Shown: positions 34,385 to 43,073 of the stretch, in pieces
Layout of the letters: every line of letters starts with the position of its first letter
Position numbering within the stretch: the stretch's first letter is position 1
Source: Rhodobacter sp.
GTDB taxonomy: Bacteria > Pseudomonadota > Alphaproteobacteria > Rhodobacterales > Rhodobacteraceae
Assembly: GCA_020637595.1 (NCBI GenBank)
Contig: JACKKE010000006.1
Coordinates: forward strand, 124,001-188,000
Direction: 5' to 3'
DNA length: 64,000 nucleotides
Notes under the pieces: generated by a model
Database searches by the model: none
What the model saw: only the letters and a program-made list of their open reading frames with translations
Told to the model about the DNA's origin: nothing
Made by a program: the position numbers and the translations under genes

Positions 34385-35550
34385 TCTTGCACCAATGTTG
34401 CGGTTGCGATGGCGGCGATGCCTTCCTCGCGGCCAGTGAAACCCAGCCGTTCCGAGGTCGTCGCCTTGACGGAAATCCGGCCGATGTCGACGCCCATGAT
34501 CCCGGCCAGCGCGGCGCGCATCGCCTCGGCATGCGGCCCGACCTTGGGCCGTTCGCAGATCAGCGTCACGTCGCAGTTGGTGATCGCAAACCCGCGGCGG
34601 CGCGCCAGCTCGGCGGCGTGGCGCAGGAAGATGTGACTCGCCGCGCCCTTCCACTGCGGGTCCGAGGGCGGGAAGTGGCGGCCGATGTCGCCCTCGGCCA
34701 GCGCGCCATAGATTGCGTCGGTCAGGGCGTGCATCCCGACATCGGCGTCGGAATGCCCCAACAGCGCGCGGTTGTGCGGCACCTGGACGCCGCAGAGCCA
34801 GACGTGGTCGCCCTCGGTGAAGGCATGCACATCGAAACCATTGCCTGTGCGGATGTCCATTGTGGATCCTTTTGTCTGGCTTTTGATTGTCATACGTTCC
34901 AAGAGCAGCCGCTCAGCCCGTTCAAAATCAATCGGATAGGTGAGTTTCAGGTTGTCTTCGCTACCCGGAGTTATCCACACATCCAGTCCGGCCGCGCGCG
35001 CCACCTCGACATCGTCGGCGGCATCGCCGGCCAGCGCGCGATGCGCCGCCAGGATCGGGGCAAAGCGGAACCCCTGCGGGGTCTGGGCGCGGAACAGGCC
35101 GTCGCGGCTCTGGACGCCGCTGACCTTGCCGTCGCGCCCGTGCCAGAGGGCATCGGTGACCGGCAGGGCCGGGGCGGCGGCCTCGTGCTGTTGCAGTGCC
35201 TCGCGGACCGCGTCGATGACCGCTGTTGGCACCAGCGGCCGCGCGCCGTCATGGATCAGCACGGTTTCCGGGGGATCCTGCGCCAGCCATTCCAGCGCCG
35301 CGCGCACGGATTGGGCGCGGGTCGCGCCGCCATCGACCATCGGCACGCCGAGCGCCGCGGCGCGGGGCCGGTCCTCGGGGTGAACCGCCAGCACGATCCG
35401 TTCCAGCCCGGCCGCGCGAAAGGCGTCGATGGTATGCGCCAGCACCGGCCGGCCGGCCAGGGGGCGCCATTGCTTGGGCAGCCCCTCGCCCATGCGCGTG
35501 CCGCGCCCTGCGGCGACAAGGATCACGGCGGTGGCGGCGGGCGTGCTCAT
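34381..35550 (-). CDS. ispDF: Bifunctional IspD/IspF enzyme
   Basis: A 389-residue fusion of 2-C-methyl-D-erythritol 4-phosphate cytidylyltransferase and 2-C-methyl-D-erythritol 2,4-cyclodiphosphate synthase, steps 3 and 5 of the non-mevalonate isoprenoid pathway. The IspD part has the nucleotide loop AAGRGTRMGEGLPKQWRPL and VLIHDGARPLV. The IspF part starts near residue 230 with RTGNGFDVHAF and has LLGHSDADVGMHALTDA, with its metal-binding Asp-x-His, and TTSERLGFTGREEGI. The ATG at 35550 is preceded by AAGGG. ispG, another gene of this pathway, is also in the window. Confidence 0.96.
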   Translation of the reverse strand: MSTPAATAVILVAAGRGTRMGEGLPKQWRPLAGRPVLAHTIDAFRAAGLERIVLAVHPEDRPRAAALGVPMVDGGATRAQSVRAALEWLAQDPPETVLIHDGARPLVPTAVIDAVREALQQHEAAAPALPVTDALWHGRDGKVSGVQSRDGLFRAQTPQGFRFAPILAAHRALAGDAADDVEVARAAGLDVWITPGSEDNLKLTYPIDFERAERLLLERMTIKSQTKGSTMDIRTGNGFDVHAFTEGDHVWLCGVQVPHNRALLGHSDADVGMHALTDAIYGALAEGDIGRHFPPSDPQWKGAASHIFLRHAAELARRRGFAITNCDVTLICERPKVGPHAEAMRAALAGIMGVDIGRISVKATTSERLGFTGREEGIAAIATATLVQE

Positions 35551-35763
35551 CCCTTGGGGATTAGGCGAAGGCGCGCTGCGCTGCAAGTCCGGCGCAAGAC
35601 GGGGGGCTGCCGGGGAAAGCCTGCCATTTGAGCGATGGCGATTGAAAGAAGCACAAATAGTAGCCAAATGATGAAAAGCGGGGCATTTGATCCCGCCTGT
35701 GCATTTCCCTTCCGCATTTCCGCGCTTTACATGGGCAGCAATGATGATGCCGGACCAGGCCTT

Positions 35764-36753
35764 ATGACGTCCTCCGAATTTCCTGTCACTCTGCATCCTC
35801 CGGTGCTGCTGGCGCCGATGTCGGGGATCACCGATCTGCCGTTTCGGCAGGCGGTGGCCGGATTCGGCGCGGGCCTTCTGGTCAGCGAGATGATTTCTTC
35901 AGGTGAGATGGTCACCGCGCGTGCCTCGCGCCGCGCTGCCAGCCGGGCGCGCGCCGAAGTGGGCGCGGGCGCGCCGACCTCGGTGCAGATCGCCGGGCGG
36001 GATCCGGCCGCGATGGCCGAAGCCGCGCGTATCGCCGAGGCGCAGGGCGCGCCGATGATCGACATCAACATGGGTTGCCCGGCCAAGAAGGTCGTGGGGG
36101 GGCTTTCGGGCTCGGCCCTGATGCGCGAGCCGGATCTGGCGCTGCGGCTGATCGAGGCCGTGGTGGATGCGGTGTCGGTTCCGGTCTCGCTGAAGATGCG
36201 GCTGGGCTGGGATGCCGACTGTCTGAACGCGCCCGAGATCGCGGCGCGCGCCGAGGCCTCGGGCGTTCGCATGATCACGATCCACGGTCGCACCCGGGCG
36301 CAGTTCTACACTGGCCAGGCCGACTGGGCGGCGATCCGGGCGGTGGTCGCAGCGGTGCGCGTGCCGGTGATTGCCAACGGTGACATCCTGACGGCCGCCG
36401 ACGCACGGCGCGCGCTGGCGCAGTCGGGCGCGGCGGGGGTGATGATCGGGCGCGGGGCGCAGGGGCGGCCTTGGTTGCTGGCGCAGATTGCCGCCGATCT
36501 CTATGGCACGCCGGCGCCCGCGGTGCCGCACGGCACGGCGCTGGCCGAGCTGGTGGCCGGCCATTATGAGGCGATTTTGGCGTTCTATGGCCGCGACCTG
36601 GGCCTTCGCGTCGCGCGCAAGCATCTCGGCTGGTATATCGACGCGGCCAATGGTCCGTCGGATCTGCGCGCGCGGCTGATGCGCGAAAGCGATCCGGCGC
36701 AGGTGTTGCAGGCCTTGCCGGCGGCCCTGTTGCCGCAAAGCGAGGCGGCATGA
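35764..36753 (+). CDS. dusB: tRNA-dihydrouridine synthase DusB (NifR3)
   Basis: FMN-dependent enzyme that reduces uridine in tRNA D-loops; known as NifR3 in Rhodobacter, where it heads the ntrBC operon. It has 329 residues. Blocks seen: LLAPMSGITDLPFRQ, the catalytic-cysteine motif DINMGCPAKKVV, LKMRLGWD, ITIHGRTRAQFYTG and GVMIGRGAQGRPWL. The ATG at 35764 is chosen because the FMN-binding core starts soon after it; an ATG at 35731 is a possible alternative. It overlaps ntrB by 4 bases (ATGA). Confidence 0.95.
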   Translation: MTSSEFPVTLHPPVLLAPMSGITDLPFRQAVAGFGAGLLVSEMISSGEMVTARASRRAASRARAEVGAGAPTSVQIAGRDPAAMAEAARIAEAQGAPMIDINMGCPAKKVVGGLSGSALMREPDLALRLIEAVVDAVSVPVSLKMRLGWDADCLNAPEIAARAEASGVRMITIHGRTRAQFYTGQADWAAIRAVVAAVRVPVIANGDILTAADARRALAQSGAAGVMIGRGAQGRPWLLAQIAADLYGTPAPAVPHGTALAELVAGHYEAILAFYGRDLGLRVARKHLGWYIDAANGPSDLRARLMRESDPAQVLQALPAALLPQSEAA

Positions 36754-37886
36754 GCACCGCCACGCTGCGCCCGCCGGTCCCCGGCGCGATCTGGTCGGCC
36801 CTGCCGGTGCCCGCCTTCCTGACCGCAACCCAGGACGGCCGCGAGGTGATCCTCGATTGCAACCCGGCGGCCGAGCAATTCACCTCGGCGTCCTGCGCCC
36901 AGCTGCGCGGGCAGGTTGCCTTTGATCGCCTCGCGGTCGAGGCCGAGATGGACCAGGCCTGTGCGCGGGCGCGGGTCAACCGCGCGCCGATCTTTGTCAA
37001 CGATGTCGAGGTGGCGACCTTCGAGCGCCCGGCCACCCTGTGCAACCTGCAGATCGCGCCGATGAACGATGCGGCCGAGACCTTGCTGGTGCTGGTCGCG
37101 CCGCGCGACATCGCCGGGCGACTGGGGCGCACGCGGGTCGTCAAGGCGGCGGCGAAATCCGCGATCGGCATGGCCGAGATGCTGGCGCATGAGATCAAGA
37201 ACCCGCTGGCGGGGATCACCGGGGCGGCGCAGCTGCTGTCGATGGGCCTGAGCGCCGAGGACCGGGAACTCACCGATCTGATCGTCGCGGAATCCCGCCG
37301 GATCGTGAAGCTGTTGGAGCAGGTCGAGCAGTTCGGCGACCAGCGCCCGCCGGACCGGCGCGCGACCAACATCCATGATGTGCTCGAGCGCGCGCGGCGA
37401 TCCTCGGTCGTGGGGTTCGGTGCGCATATGGAGATCCACGACGACTATGACCCCTCGCTGCCCGACGCCTGGGCCGATCCCGACCAGCTGCTGCAGGTGT
37501 TCCTGAACCTGCTCAAGAACGCCTCGGAAGCGCAGCCAAAGGGCGGCACGATCACCATCCGCACCTATTTCGAGCGCGGTCTGCAGGTGCAGGGGCATGA
37601 CGGCCGACGGGTGGCCCTGCCGCTGCATGTCGAGATCCGCGACGACGGGCCGGGTCTGCCGGCCGCGATTGCCGATAATATTTTCGAACCCTTCGTGTCC
37701 GGGCGCGAGAACGGCACCGGCCTGGGGCTGGCGCTGGTGTCCAAGATCATCGCCGCGCACGAAGGCTGGATCGAGGTCAAGTCGCGGCCCGGCCAGACCG
37801 TGTTCCGAGTATCGTTGCCTATGGTGCCGGTGCCGCCGACCGCGGCATCCGCATCCAAGAAATCCAAGATCAAGGAGACTCCGTGA
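36750..37886 (+). CDS. ntrB: Nitrogen regulation histidine kinase NtrB
   Basis: A 378-residue soluble sensor kinase/phosphatase for NtrC. It has an N-terminal PAS-like domain, the phosphoacceptor block AEMLAHEIKNPLAGITGAAQ with H147, the N-box NLLKNASEAQ, and G-boxes DDGPGL and GTGLGLALVSKI. In this family GlnB controls the switch between kinase and phosphatase. It is coupled to dusB (4-base overlap) and to ntrC (TGATG overlap of one base). Confidence 0.96.
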   Translation: MSTATLRPPVPGAIWSALPVPAFLTATQDGREVILDCNPAAEQFTSASCAQLRGQVAFDRLAVEAEMDQACARARVNRAPIFVNDVEVATFERPATLCNLQIAPMNDAAETLLVLVAPRDIAGRLGRTRVVKAAAKSAIGMAEMLAHEIKNPLAGITGAAQLLSMGLSAEDRELTDLIVAESRRIVKLLEQVEQFGDQRPPDRRATNIHDVLERARRSSVVGFGAHMEIHDDYDPSLPDAWADPDQLLQVFLNLLKNASEAQPKGGTITIRTYFERGLQVQGHDGRRVALPLHVEIRDDGPGLPAAIADNIFEPFVSGRENGTGLGLALVSKIIAAHEGWIEVKSRPGQTVFRVSLPMVPVPPTAASASKKSKIKETP

Positions 37887-39289
37887 TGGATGGGACCGTC
37901 CTTGTCGCAGACGACGACCGCACGATCCGCACCGTTCTCACCCAGGCGCTGACGCGCGCCGGGTGCCGGGTGCATGCCACCTCCAGCCTGACCACGCTGC
38001 TGCGCTGGGTCGAGGAGGGCAAGGGCGATCTGGTCGTCACCGATGTCATGATGCCCGATGGTAACGGGATTGAAATGTTGCCGCGGATCAAGGCCTTGCG
38101 CCCCGGTCTGCCGGTGATCGTGATCTCGGCGCAGAATACGATCATGACCGCGATCCAGGCGACCGAGGCCGAGGCCTGGGACTATCTGCCCAAGCCCTTC
38201 GATCTGCCCGAATTGCTGACCCGGGCCGGCAAGGCGATGGAGAGCAACAAGCGCGGTCAGCGCCCTGTTGCCCCCACGCGCCCGGTGATCGAGGTGCCGC
38301 GCAAGCCGATGGTCGAGCCGACCGAGGATCTGCCGCTGGTTGGGCGCACGCCGTCGATGCAGGCACTGTATCGGCTGGTGGCGCGGGTGATGAACGCCGA
38401 ACTGCCGGTGCTGATCACCGGGGAATCGGGCACCGGCAAATCACTGATCGCGCGCGCCCTGCACGATTTCTCGGACCGCCGCGCCCAGCCCTTCGTGCTG
38501 GCCTCGGCGCAGGATTTCAGCGCCGAGGGCGGGTCTGGCGGGGCCTCGCTGATTGCCCGGGCGCGCGGCGGGTCGCTGGTGATTGACGGTCTCGGAGACC
38601 TCGATTCGGCGGCGCAGGCGCGCCTGGTGCGGCTGCTGGACATGCTGCCCGAGGACGGGCCGCGGATCATCGCCATTGCCGACGGCACGCTGAACGGGGC
38701 GCTGGAATCGGGCGCGTTCCGGCATGACCTCTACTATCGGCTCAGCGGTGTCACCCTGCAGGTGCCACCGCTGCGCGAGCGGATCGAGGATATTCCGCTG
38801 CTGGCCGAGCATTTCCTGGCCCGCGCCGCGCGCGACGGCGGCAACCAGCGCAAACTGGCGCCGGCGGCGCTGGAGTTGGCGCGGCAGTATCGCTGGCCGG
38901 GGAATGTGCGCCAGCTGGAGAACGTGATTCGCCGGCTGGTGATCACCGGCCAGGAGGCCGAGATCGGTCGGGCCGAGATCGAGACCGCGCTGAACGCGCA
39001 TCCCTCGTCGGCGCCGCCGGGTGAGGCCGCGCAGGATGGCACGCTGGGCGAGTCGGTCGCGCGCCATGTGCGCCGGTATTTCGAACTGCACGGCGCCGAT
39101 CTGCCGCCGCCGGGCGTCTATCAGCGCATCATGCGCGAGGTCGAAGCCCCGCTGATCGACATTGCGCTGGAATACACCGGTGGCAATCAGGCGCGCTGTG
39201 CCGACCTGCTGGGCATCAATCGCAATACCTTGCGCAAGAAGACCAACGACCTCGATATTCGCGTGACACGGCGGCGCAAGTTGATGTAA
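37886..39289 (+). CDS. ntrC: Nitrogen response regulator NtrC, without a GAFTGA motif
   Basis: A 467-residue response regulator with receiver, AAA+ and Fis-type DNA-binding domains. The phosphoacceptor is D53 in VTDVMMPDG. Walker A is GESGTGKS (179-186). The GAFTGA loop that touches sigma-54 is missing: the region reads SAQDFSAEGGSGGASLI. Walker B is VIDGLGD, with Gly235 where glutamate is usual. This matches the type known in Rhodobacter capsulatus, where NtrC activates the housekeeping polymerase. The C-terminal HTH is GGNQARCADLLGINRNTLRKK, of Fis type. The start is the ATG at 37886 with AAGGAG upstream. Confidence 0.95.
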   Translation: MDGTVLVADDDRTIRTVLTQALTRAGCRVHATSSLTTLLRWVEEGKGDLVVTDVMMPDGNGIEMLPRIKALRPGLPVIVISAQNTIMTAIQATEAEAWDYLPKPFDLPELLTRAGKAMESNKRGQRPVAPTRPVIEVPRKPMVEPTEDLPLVGRTPSMQALYRLVARVMNAELPVLITGESGTGKSLIARALHDFSDRRAQPFVLASAQDFSAEGGSGGASLIARARGGSLVIDGLGDLDSAAQARLVRLLDMLPEDGPRIIAIADGTLNGALESGAFRHDLYYRLSGVTLQVPPLRERIEDIPLLAEHFLARAARDGGNQRKLAPAALELARQYRWPGNVRQLENVIRRLVITGQEAEIGRAEIETALNAHPSSAPPGEAAQDGTLGESVARHVRRYFELHGADLPPPGVYQRIMREVEAPLIDIALEYTGGNQARCADLLGINRNTLRKKTNDLDIRVTRRRKLM

Positions 39290-39371
39290 TCAGGCAACAG
39301 GGCGTGGCGGATATGCCGCACCTGCGGCCCTGTGCGGGCCGCTGACCCTTGTTGCTGCCGATCGCCGTTCC

Positions 39372-41675
39372 ATGACCCCAGACACCAGTCCTGCCCGCGT
39401 GCCCGCGCCCCAGGCGACCCCGTTTCTGCGCCGTCGAGGGCCGTGGAGCAAGCGGTTGCAGACTGTCGCGGCCTTGGTGCTGGTGCTGCTGGCTCCGGTC
39501 CTGGTGATGCTGACGGCGGCAGTTCTGGGGCCCTTTGCCAGCACACCGAACCTGCCGTCGCTGCGGCTCGTGCTGCTGGCGGACCTGATCTATATCCTGC
39601 TGGTGGCGGCGCTGGTGCTGGCGCGGATCCTGCGAATGGTCTCGGCGCGGCGCTCGCGCTCGGCGGGGTCGCAGCTGCACCTGCGGTTGTCGGCGCTGTT
39701 CGCGGTGATCGCGCTGGTGCCGGCGATCACCGTCGCGGCCTTTGCGGTCATCACCATCAACATCGGGCTCGAGGGCTGGTTTTCCGACCGGGTGCACAAT
39801 GTGGTGGGCAACTCGCTGGCCGCGGCGCAGGCCTATCAGGCCGAGCAGGAGCGCAATCTGGTCACCGATGGTCAGGCGGTCGCCGGGATCCTTGTCCGCG
39901 CGCGCCAGTTCAATCCGCTGATTTCCGAGGGCGATGTCCGACAGATCCTCAGTCAGGCGCAGGCCGGGATCCAGCGTGGCCTCCGGGTTGCCTTCATCAT
40001 CGACGGGCAGGGTGAATTGCGCCTGCGGGGCGAACGGTCGTATCTGTTCGACTTTGTCCAGCCCGAGGCCGCGGATCTGCAGCGTGCCCTGAATGGCGAA
40101 CTGGTGCTGATCAAGGATTGGCCGAACAGCGAATTCCGCGCTCTGGTGCCGTTGCAGGGCTATCCTGACCGGCTGCTCTATGTCGCGCGGGCGGTGGATG
40201 GCGAGATCCTCAGCCTGCTCGACGAGACCCAGGCGACGATTCAGCTTTACAACCAGCTCGAGGCCGAGCGCGGGCGGGTGCTGTTCAACTTCGGCCTGAT
40301 CTATCTGGCCTTTGCGGTGATCCTGATCCTGGCGGCGATCCTGTTGGGGATGTGGTTTGCGGAAGGATTGTCGCGGCCCATCGGCCGGCTGGCGGCGGCG
40401 GCGTCGCAGGTCGGCGAGGGGGATCTGGACGCGCAGGTGCCCGAAGAAAAGGGCGACGACGAGATCGCGATGATGGGCCGGGTGTTCAACCAGATGACCC
40501 GGCAGCTGAAGGGCCAGCGCGACGCGCTGTTGAAGAACACCCGCCAGATCGAGGAGCGCCGGCGGCTCTTCGATTCCGTCCTGGGGTCGGTCACCGCCGG
40601 GGTGATCGGGCTGAATGCGCGGGGCCAGGTCGATTTCGTCAACCGCGCCGCCGAGACCCTGACGCATATCGACTCGGAAGCCGCCGTGCATCGCCCTCTG
40701 TCCGAGGTGGTGCCCGAGTTCGGGGCACTTCTGGACCGGCTGAAGGCCGGCGAGGGGCGGATGATCGGCGGGCGGGTGCAGGATGAGGTGCGCCTCAGCC
40801 GTTCGGGCCGGCTGGAGAGCCTGCTGGTGCGGCTGGCCGAGCGGCGCACCGCCTCGGGCGAGCTGGAGGGCTATGTCGTGGCCTTTGACGACGTGACCGA
40901 GCTGGTCTCGGCGCAGCGGATGGCGGCCTGGGGCGATGTCGCGCGGCGCATCGCGCATGAGATCAAGAACCCGCTGACCCCGATCCAGCTGTCGGCCGAC
41001 CGCATTCGCCGCAAGTTCGGCCGCCAACTGCCCGAGGAAGAAGCAGAATCCCTGCAGACCCTGACCGATGTGATCGTCCGCCAGACGAACGATCTGCGGC
41101 GCATCGTCGATGAATTCTCGCGCTTTGCCCGGATGCCCGAGCCCGACCGCCGCCCGGTCGATCTGGTGCAGATCGTGCGCGACGCGGTGACCCTGCAGGA
41201 GGCCGGGCAGGAGGGTGTGCGTTTTGACGCGACGCTGCCCGCCGATCCGCTGGTGGTCGAGATCGACCAGACGATGATCAGCCAGGCGCTGACCAACCTG
41301 TTGAAGAATGCGGGCGAGGCGATCGAGGGGCTGACCGAGGCGGGCCGCGCGCCCGAGGGCTACATCCCGCGGATCCAGGTGGCGATGACCCTCGACGAGG
41401 GGCGCGCGACGATCACCATCGCCGACAACGGCATCGGCCTGCCCGAGGACCGCGCGCGGCTGTTCGAGCCCTATGTGACGACGCGCGAGAAGGGCACCGG
41501 CCTGGGTCTGCCGATCGTCAAGAAGATCATCGAGGAACATGGCGGCACGCTGGTGCTGCGTGACGCGCCGGTGATGCCCGGCTGCACGCATGCCGGCGCG
41601 CTGGCCGAAATTCGCCTGCCGATCCTGCGCAGTCTGCGCGGCGGCGGCCAACAACAAGACGGATCCGAGGCATGA
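39372..41675 (+). CDS. ntrY: Nitrogen regulation membrane histidine kinase NtrY
   Basis: A 767-residue inner-membrane sensor kinase. The N-terminus has four predicted membrane segments (about residues 29-120) before a periplasmic or membrane-proximal sensor region, then a further helix near residue 310, a HAMP domain (WFAEGLSRPIGRLAAAASQV), a PAS domain, and the phosphoacceptor block RRIAHEIKNPLTPIQLSADR with H529. The ATPase boxes are NLLKNAGEAI, IADNGIGLP and GTGLGLPIVKKI. Its partner is NtrX, with a 4-base overlap. In Brucella and Rhodobacter relatives NtrYX responds to redox or oxygen as well as nitrogen. Confidence 0.95.
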   Translation: MTPDTSPARVPAPQATPFLRRRGPWSKRLQTVAALVLVLLAPVLVMLTAAVLGPFASTPNLPSLRLVLLADLIYILLVAALVLARILRMVSARRSRSAGSQLHLRLSALFAVIALVPAITVAAFAVITINIGLEGWFSDRVHNVVGNSLAAAQAYQAEQERNLVTDGQAVAGILVRARQFNPLISEGDVRQILSQAQAGIQRGLRVAFIIDGQGELRLRGERSYLFDFVQPEAADLQRALNGELVLIKDWPNSEFRALVPLQGYPDRLLYVARAVDGEILSLLDETQATIQLYNQLEAERGRVLFNFGLIYLAFAVILILAAILLGMWFAEGLSRPIGRLAAAASQVGEGDLDAQVPEEKGDDEIAMMGRVFNQMTRQLKGQRDALLKNTRQIEERRRLFDSVLGSVTAGVIGLNARGQVDFVNRAAETLTHIDSEAAVHRPLSEVVPEFGALLDRLKAGEGRMIGGRVQDEVRLSRSGRLESLLVRLAERRTASGELEGYVVAFDDVTELVSAQRMAAWGDVARRIAHEIKNPLTPIQLSADRIRRKFGRQLPEEEAESLQTLTDVIVRQTNDLRRIVDEFSRFARMPEPDRRPVDLVQIVRDAVTLQEAGQEGVRFDATLPADPLVVEIDQTMISQALTNLLKNAGEAIEGLTEAGRAPEGYIPRIQVAMTLDEGRATITIADNGIGLPEDRARLFEPYVTTREKGTGLGLPIVKKIIEEHGGTLVLRDAPVMPGCTHAGALAEIRLPILRSLRGGGQQQDGSEA

Positions 41676-43063
41676 GTGACATCCTGATCGTCGACGACGA
41701 GCGCGACATCCGCGAACTGATTTCCGAAATCCTGCGCGACGAGGGCTATGCGACCCGCCGCGCCTCGAACTCGGACGAGGCGATGGCCGCGGTCGAGGCC
41801 GATCCGCCGATGCTGATGATCCTCGACCTGTGGTTGAAGGATTCCAAGCTGGACGGCATCGGTATCCTGATGTCGGTCAAGCGCGAATACCCCGATATCC
41901 CGGTGGTGATCATCTCGGGGCATGGCAATATCGAGATCGCCGTGCAGGCGATCAAGCAGGGCGCCTATGACTTCATCGAAAAGCCGTTCAACATCGACCA
42001 GCTGCTGGTGGTGATCGGCCGGGCGATGGAGACCTCGCGTCTGCGGCGCGAGAACATCAAGCTGCGCAAGCGCGAATCCGGCCCGGCCGAGATGATCGGC
42101 CAGAGCCAGGCGATGAAGGTGCTGCGCAGCCAGCTGGCCAAGGTCACGCGCTCGAACGGGCGGGTGATGCTGACCGGGCCGTCGGGTTCTGGCAAGGAGG
42201 TTGCCGCGCGCTATATCCACACCCAGTCGAATCGTGCCGCGGCGCCCTTTGTGACGGTGTCCTGCGCGGCCATCGAACCCGAGAAGATGGAGACCGTGCT
42301 GTTCGGCCAGGAGGGCGGCCAGCGCGGGGTGATCCCGGGCCTGCTGGAGCAGGCGCATGGCGGGATCCTCTATCTCGACGAGGTGGCGGACATGCCGCTG
42401 GGCACCCAGTCGAAAATCCTGCGGGTGCTGGTCGATCAGACCTTTACCCGCGTCGACGGGGCCGAGAAGGTCAAGGTCGATCTGCGGGTGATTTCCTCGA
42501 CGACGCGGGATCTGCGCAGCGAGATCGGCGCCGGAACCTTCCGCCAGGAGCTGTATGACCGGCTGAACGTGGTGCCGGTGCAGGTGCCCTCGCTGGCGGA
42601 ACGGCGCGACGACATCCCGACGCTGGCCCGCCATTTCATCGACGTGCTGCATCAAAGCCAGGGCCTGCCCAGGCGCGACCTGTCCGAGGATGCCGAGGCC
42701 CAGCTGCAGTCGATGAACTGGCCGGGCAACATCCGCCAGCTGCGCAACGTGATCGAACGCGCGCTGATCCTGGGCGAGGGCTCGGGTCCGATCGAGGCGC
42801 GCGAACTGGCCGCCGAGGCGGCGGGCGAGGCCGAGGAGGGCCGCGTGGTGCTGGCCGGCGGGCTGGCGACGCTGCCGCTGCGCGAGGCGCGCGAGCTGTT
42901 CGAACGCGAATATCTGCTGACCCAGATCAACCGCTTTGGCGGCAACATCTCGCGCACCGCTGCATTTGTCGGTATGGAACGGTCTGCGCTGCACCGTAAG
43001 CTCAAATCCCTGGGCGTGAACACGGCGGCATTCTCGGGCGGCCGCGGCGGCCGCGACGATTGA
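41672..43063 (+). CDS. ntrX: Response regulator NtrX, without a GAFTGA motif
   Basis: A 463-residue response regulator with receiver, AAA+ and Fis-type domains. The phosphoacceptor is D52 in MILDLWLKDS. Walker A is GPSGSGKE and Walker B LYLDEVADMP, with the normal DE pair. The sigma-54 contact loop is absent: the region reads LFGQEGGQRGVIPGLLEQ. The C-terminal HTH is GGNISRTAAFVGMERSALHRK. Translation is coupled to ntrY by ATGA overlap. It is likely to act through sigma-70 or as a repressor. Confidence 0.95.
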   Translation: MSDILIVDDERDIRELISEILRDEGYATRRASNSDEAMAAVEADPPMLMILDLWLKDSKLDGIGILMSVKREYPDIPVVIISGHGNIEIAVQAIKQGAYDFIEKPFNIDQLLVVIGRAMETSRLRRENIKLRKRESGPAEMIGQSQAMKVLRSQLAKVTRSNGRVMLTGPSGSGKEVAARYIHTQSNRAAAPFVTVSCAAIEPEKMETVLFGQEGGQRGVIPGLLEQAHGGILYLDEVADMPLGTQSKILRVLVDQTFTRVDGAEKVKVDLRVISSTTRDLRSEIGAGTFRQELYDRLNVVPVQVPSLAERRDDIPTLARHFIDVLHQSQGLPRRDLSEDAEAQLQSMNWPGNIRQLRNVIERALILGEGSGPIEARELAAEAAGEAEEGRVVLAGGLATLPLREARELFEREYLLTQINRFGGNISRTAAFVGMERSALHRKLKSLGVNTAAFSGGRGGRDD

Positions 43064-43073
43064 GGGACGGGCG

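Noticed and set aside
34381..35796. ispDF extended to an upstream start at 35796
   Set aside because: The extra 82 codons show no IspD similarity, and AAGGG precedes the ATG at 35550.
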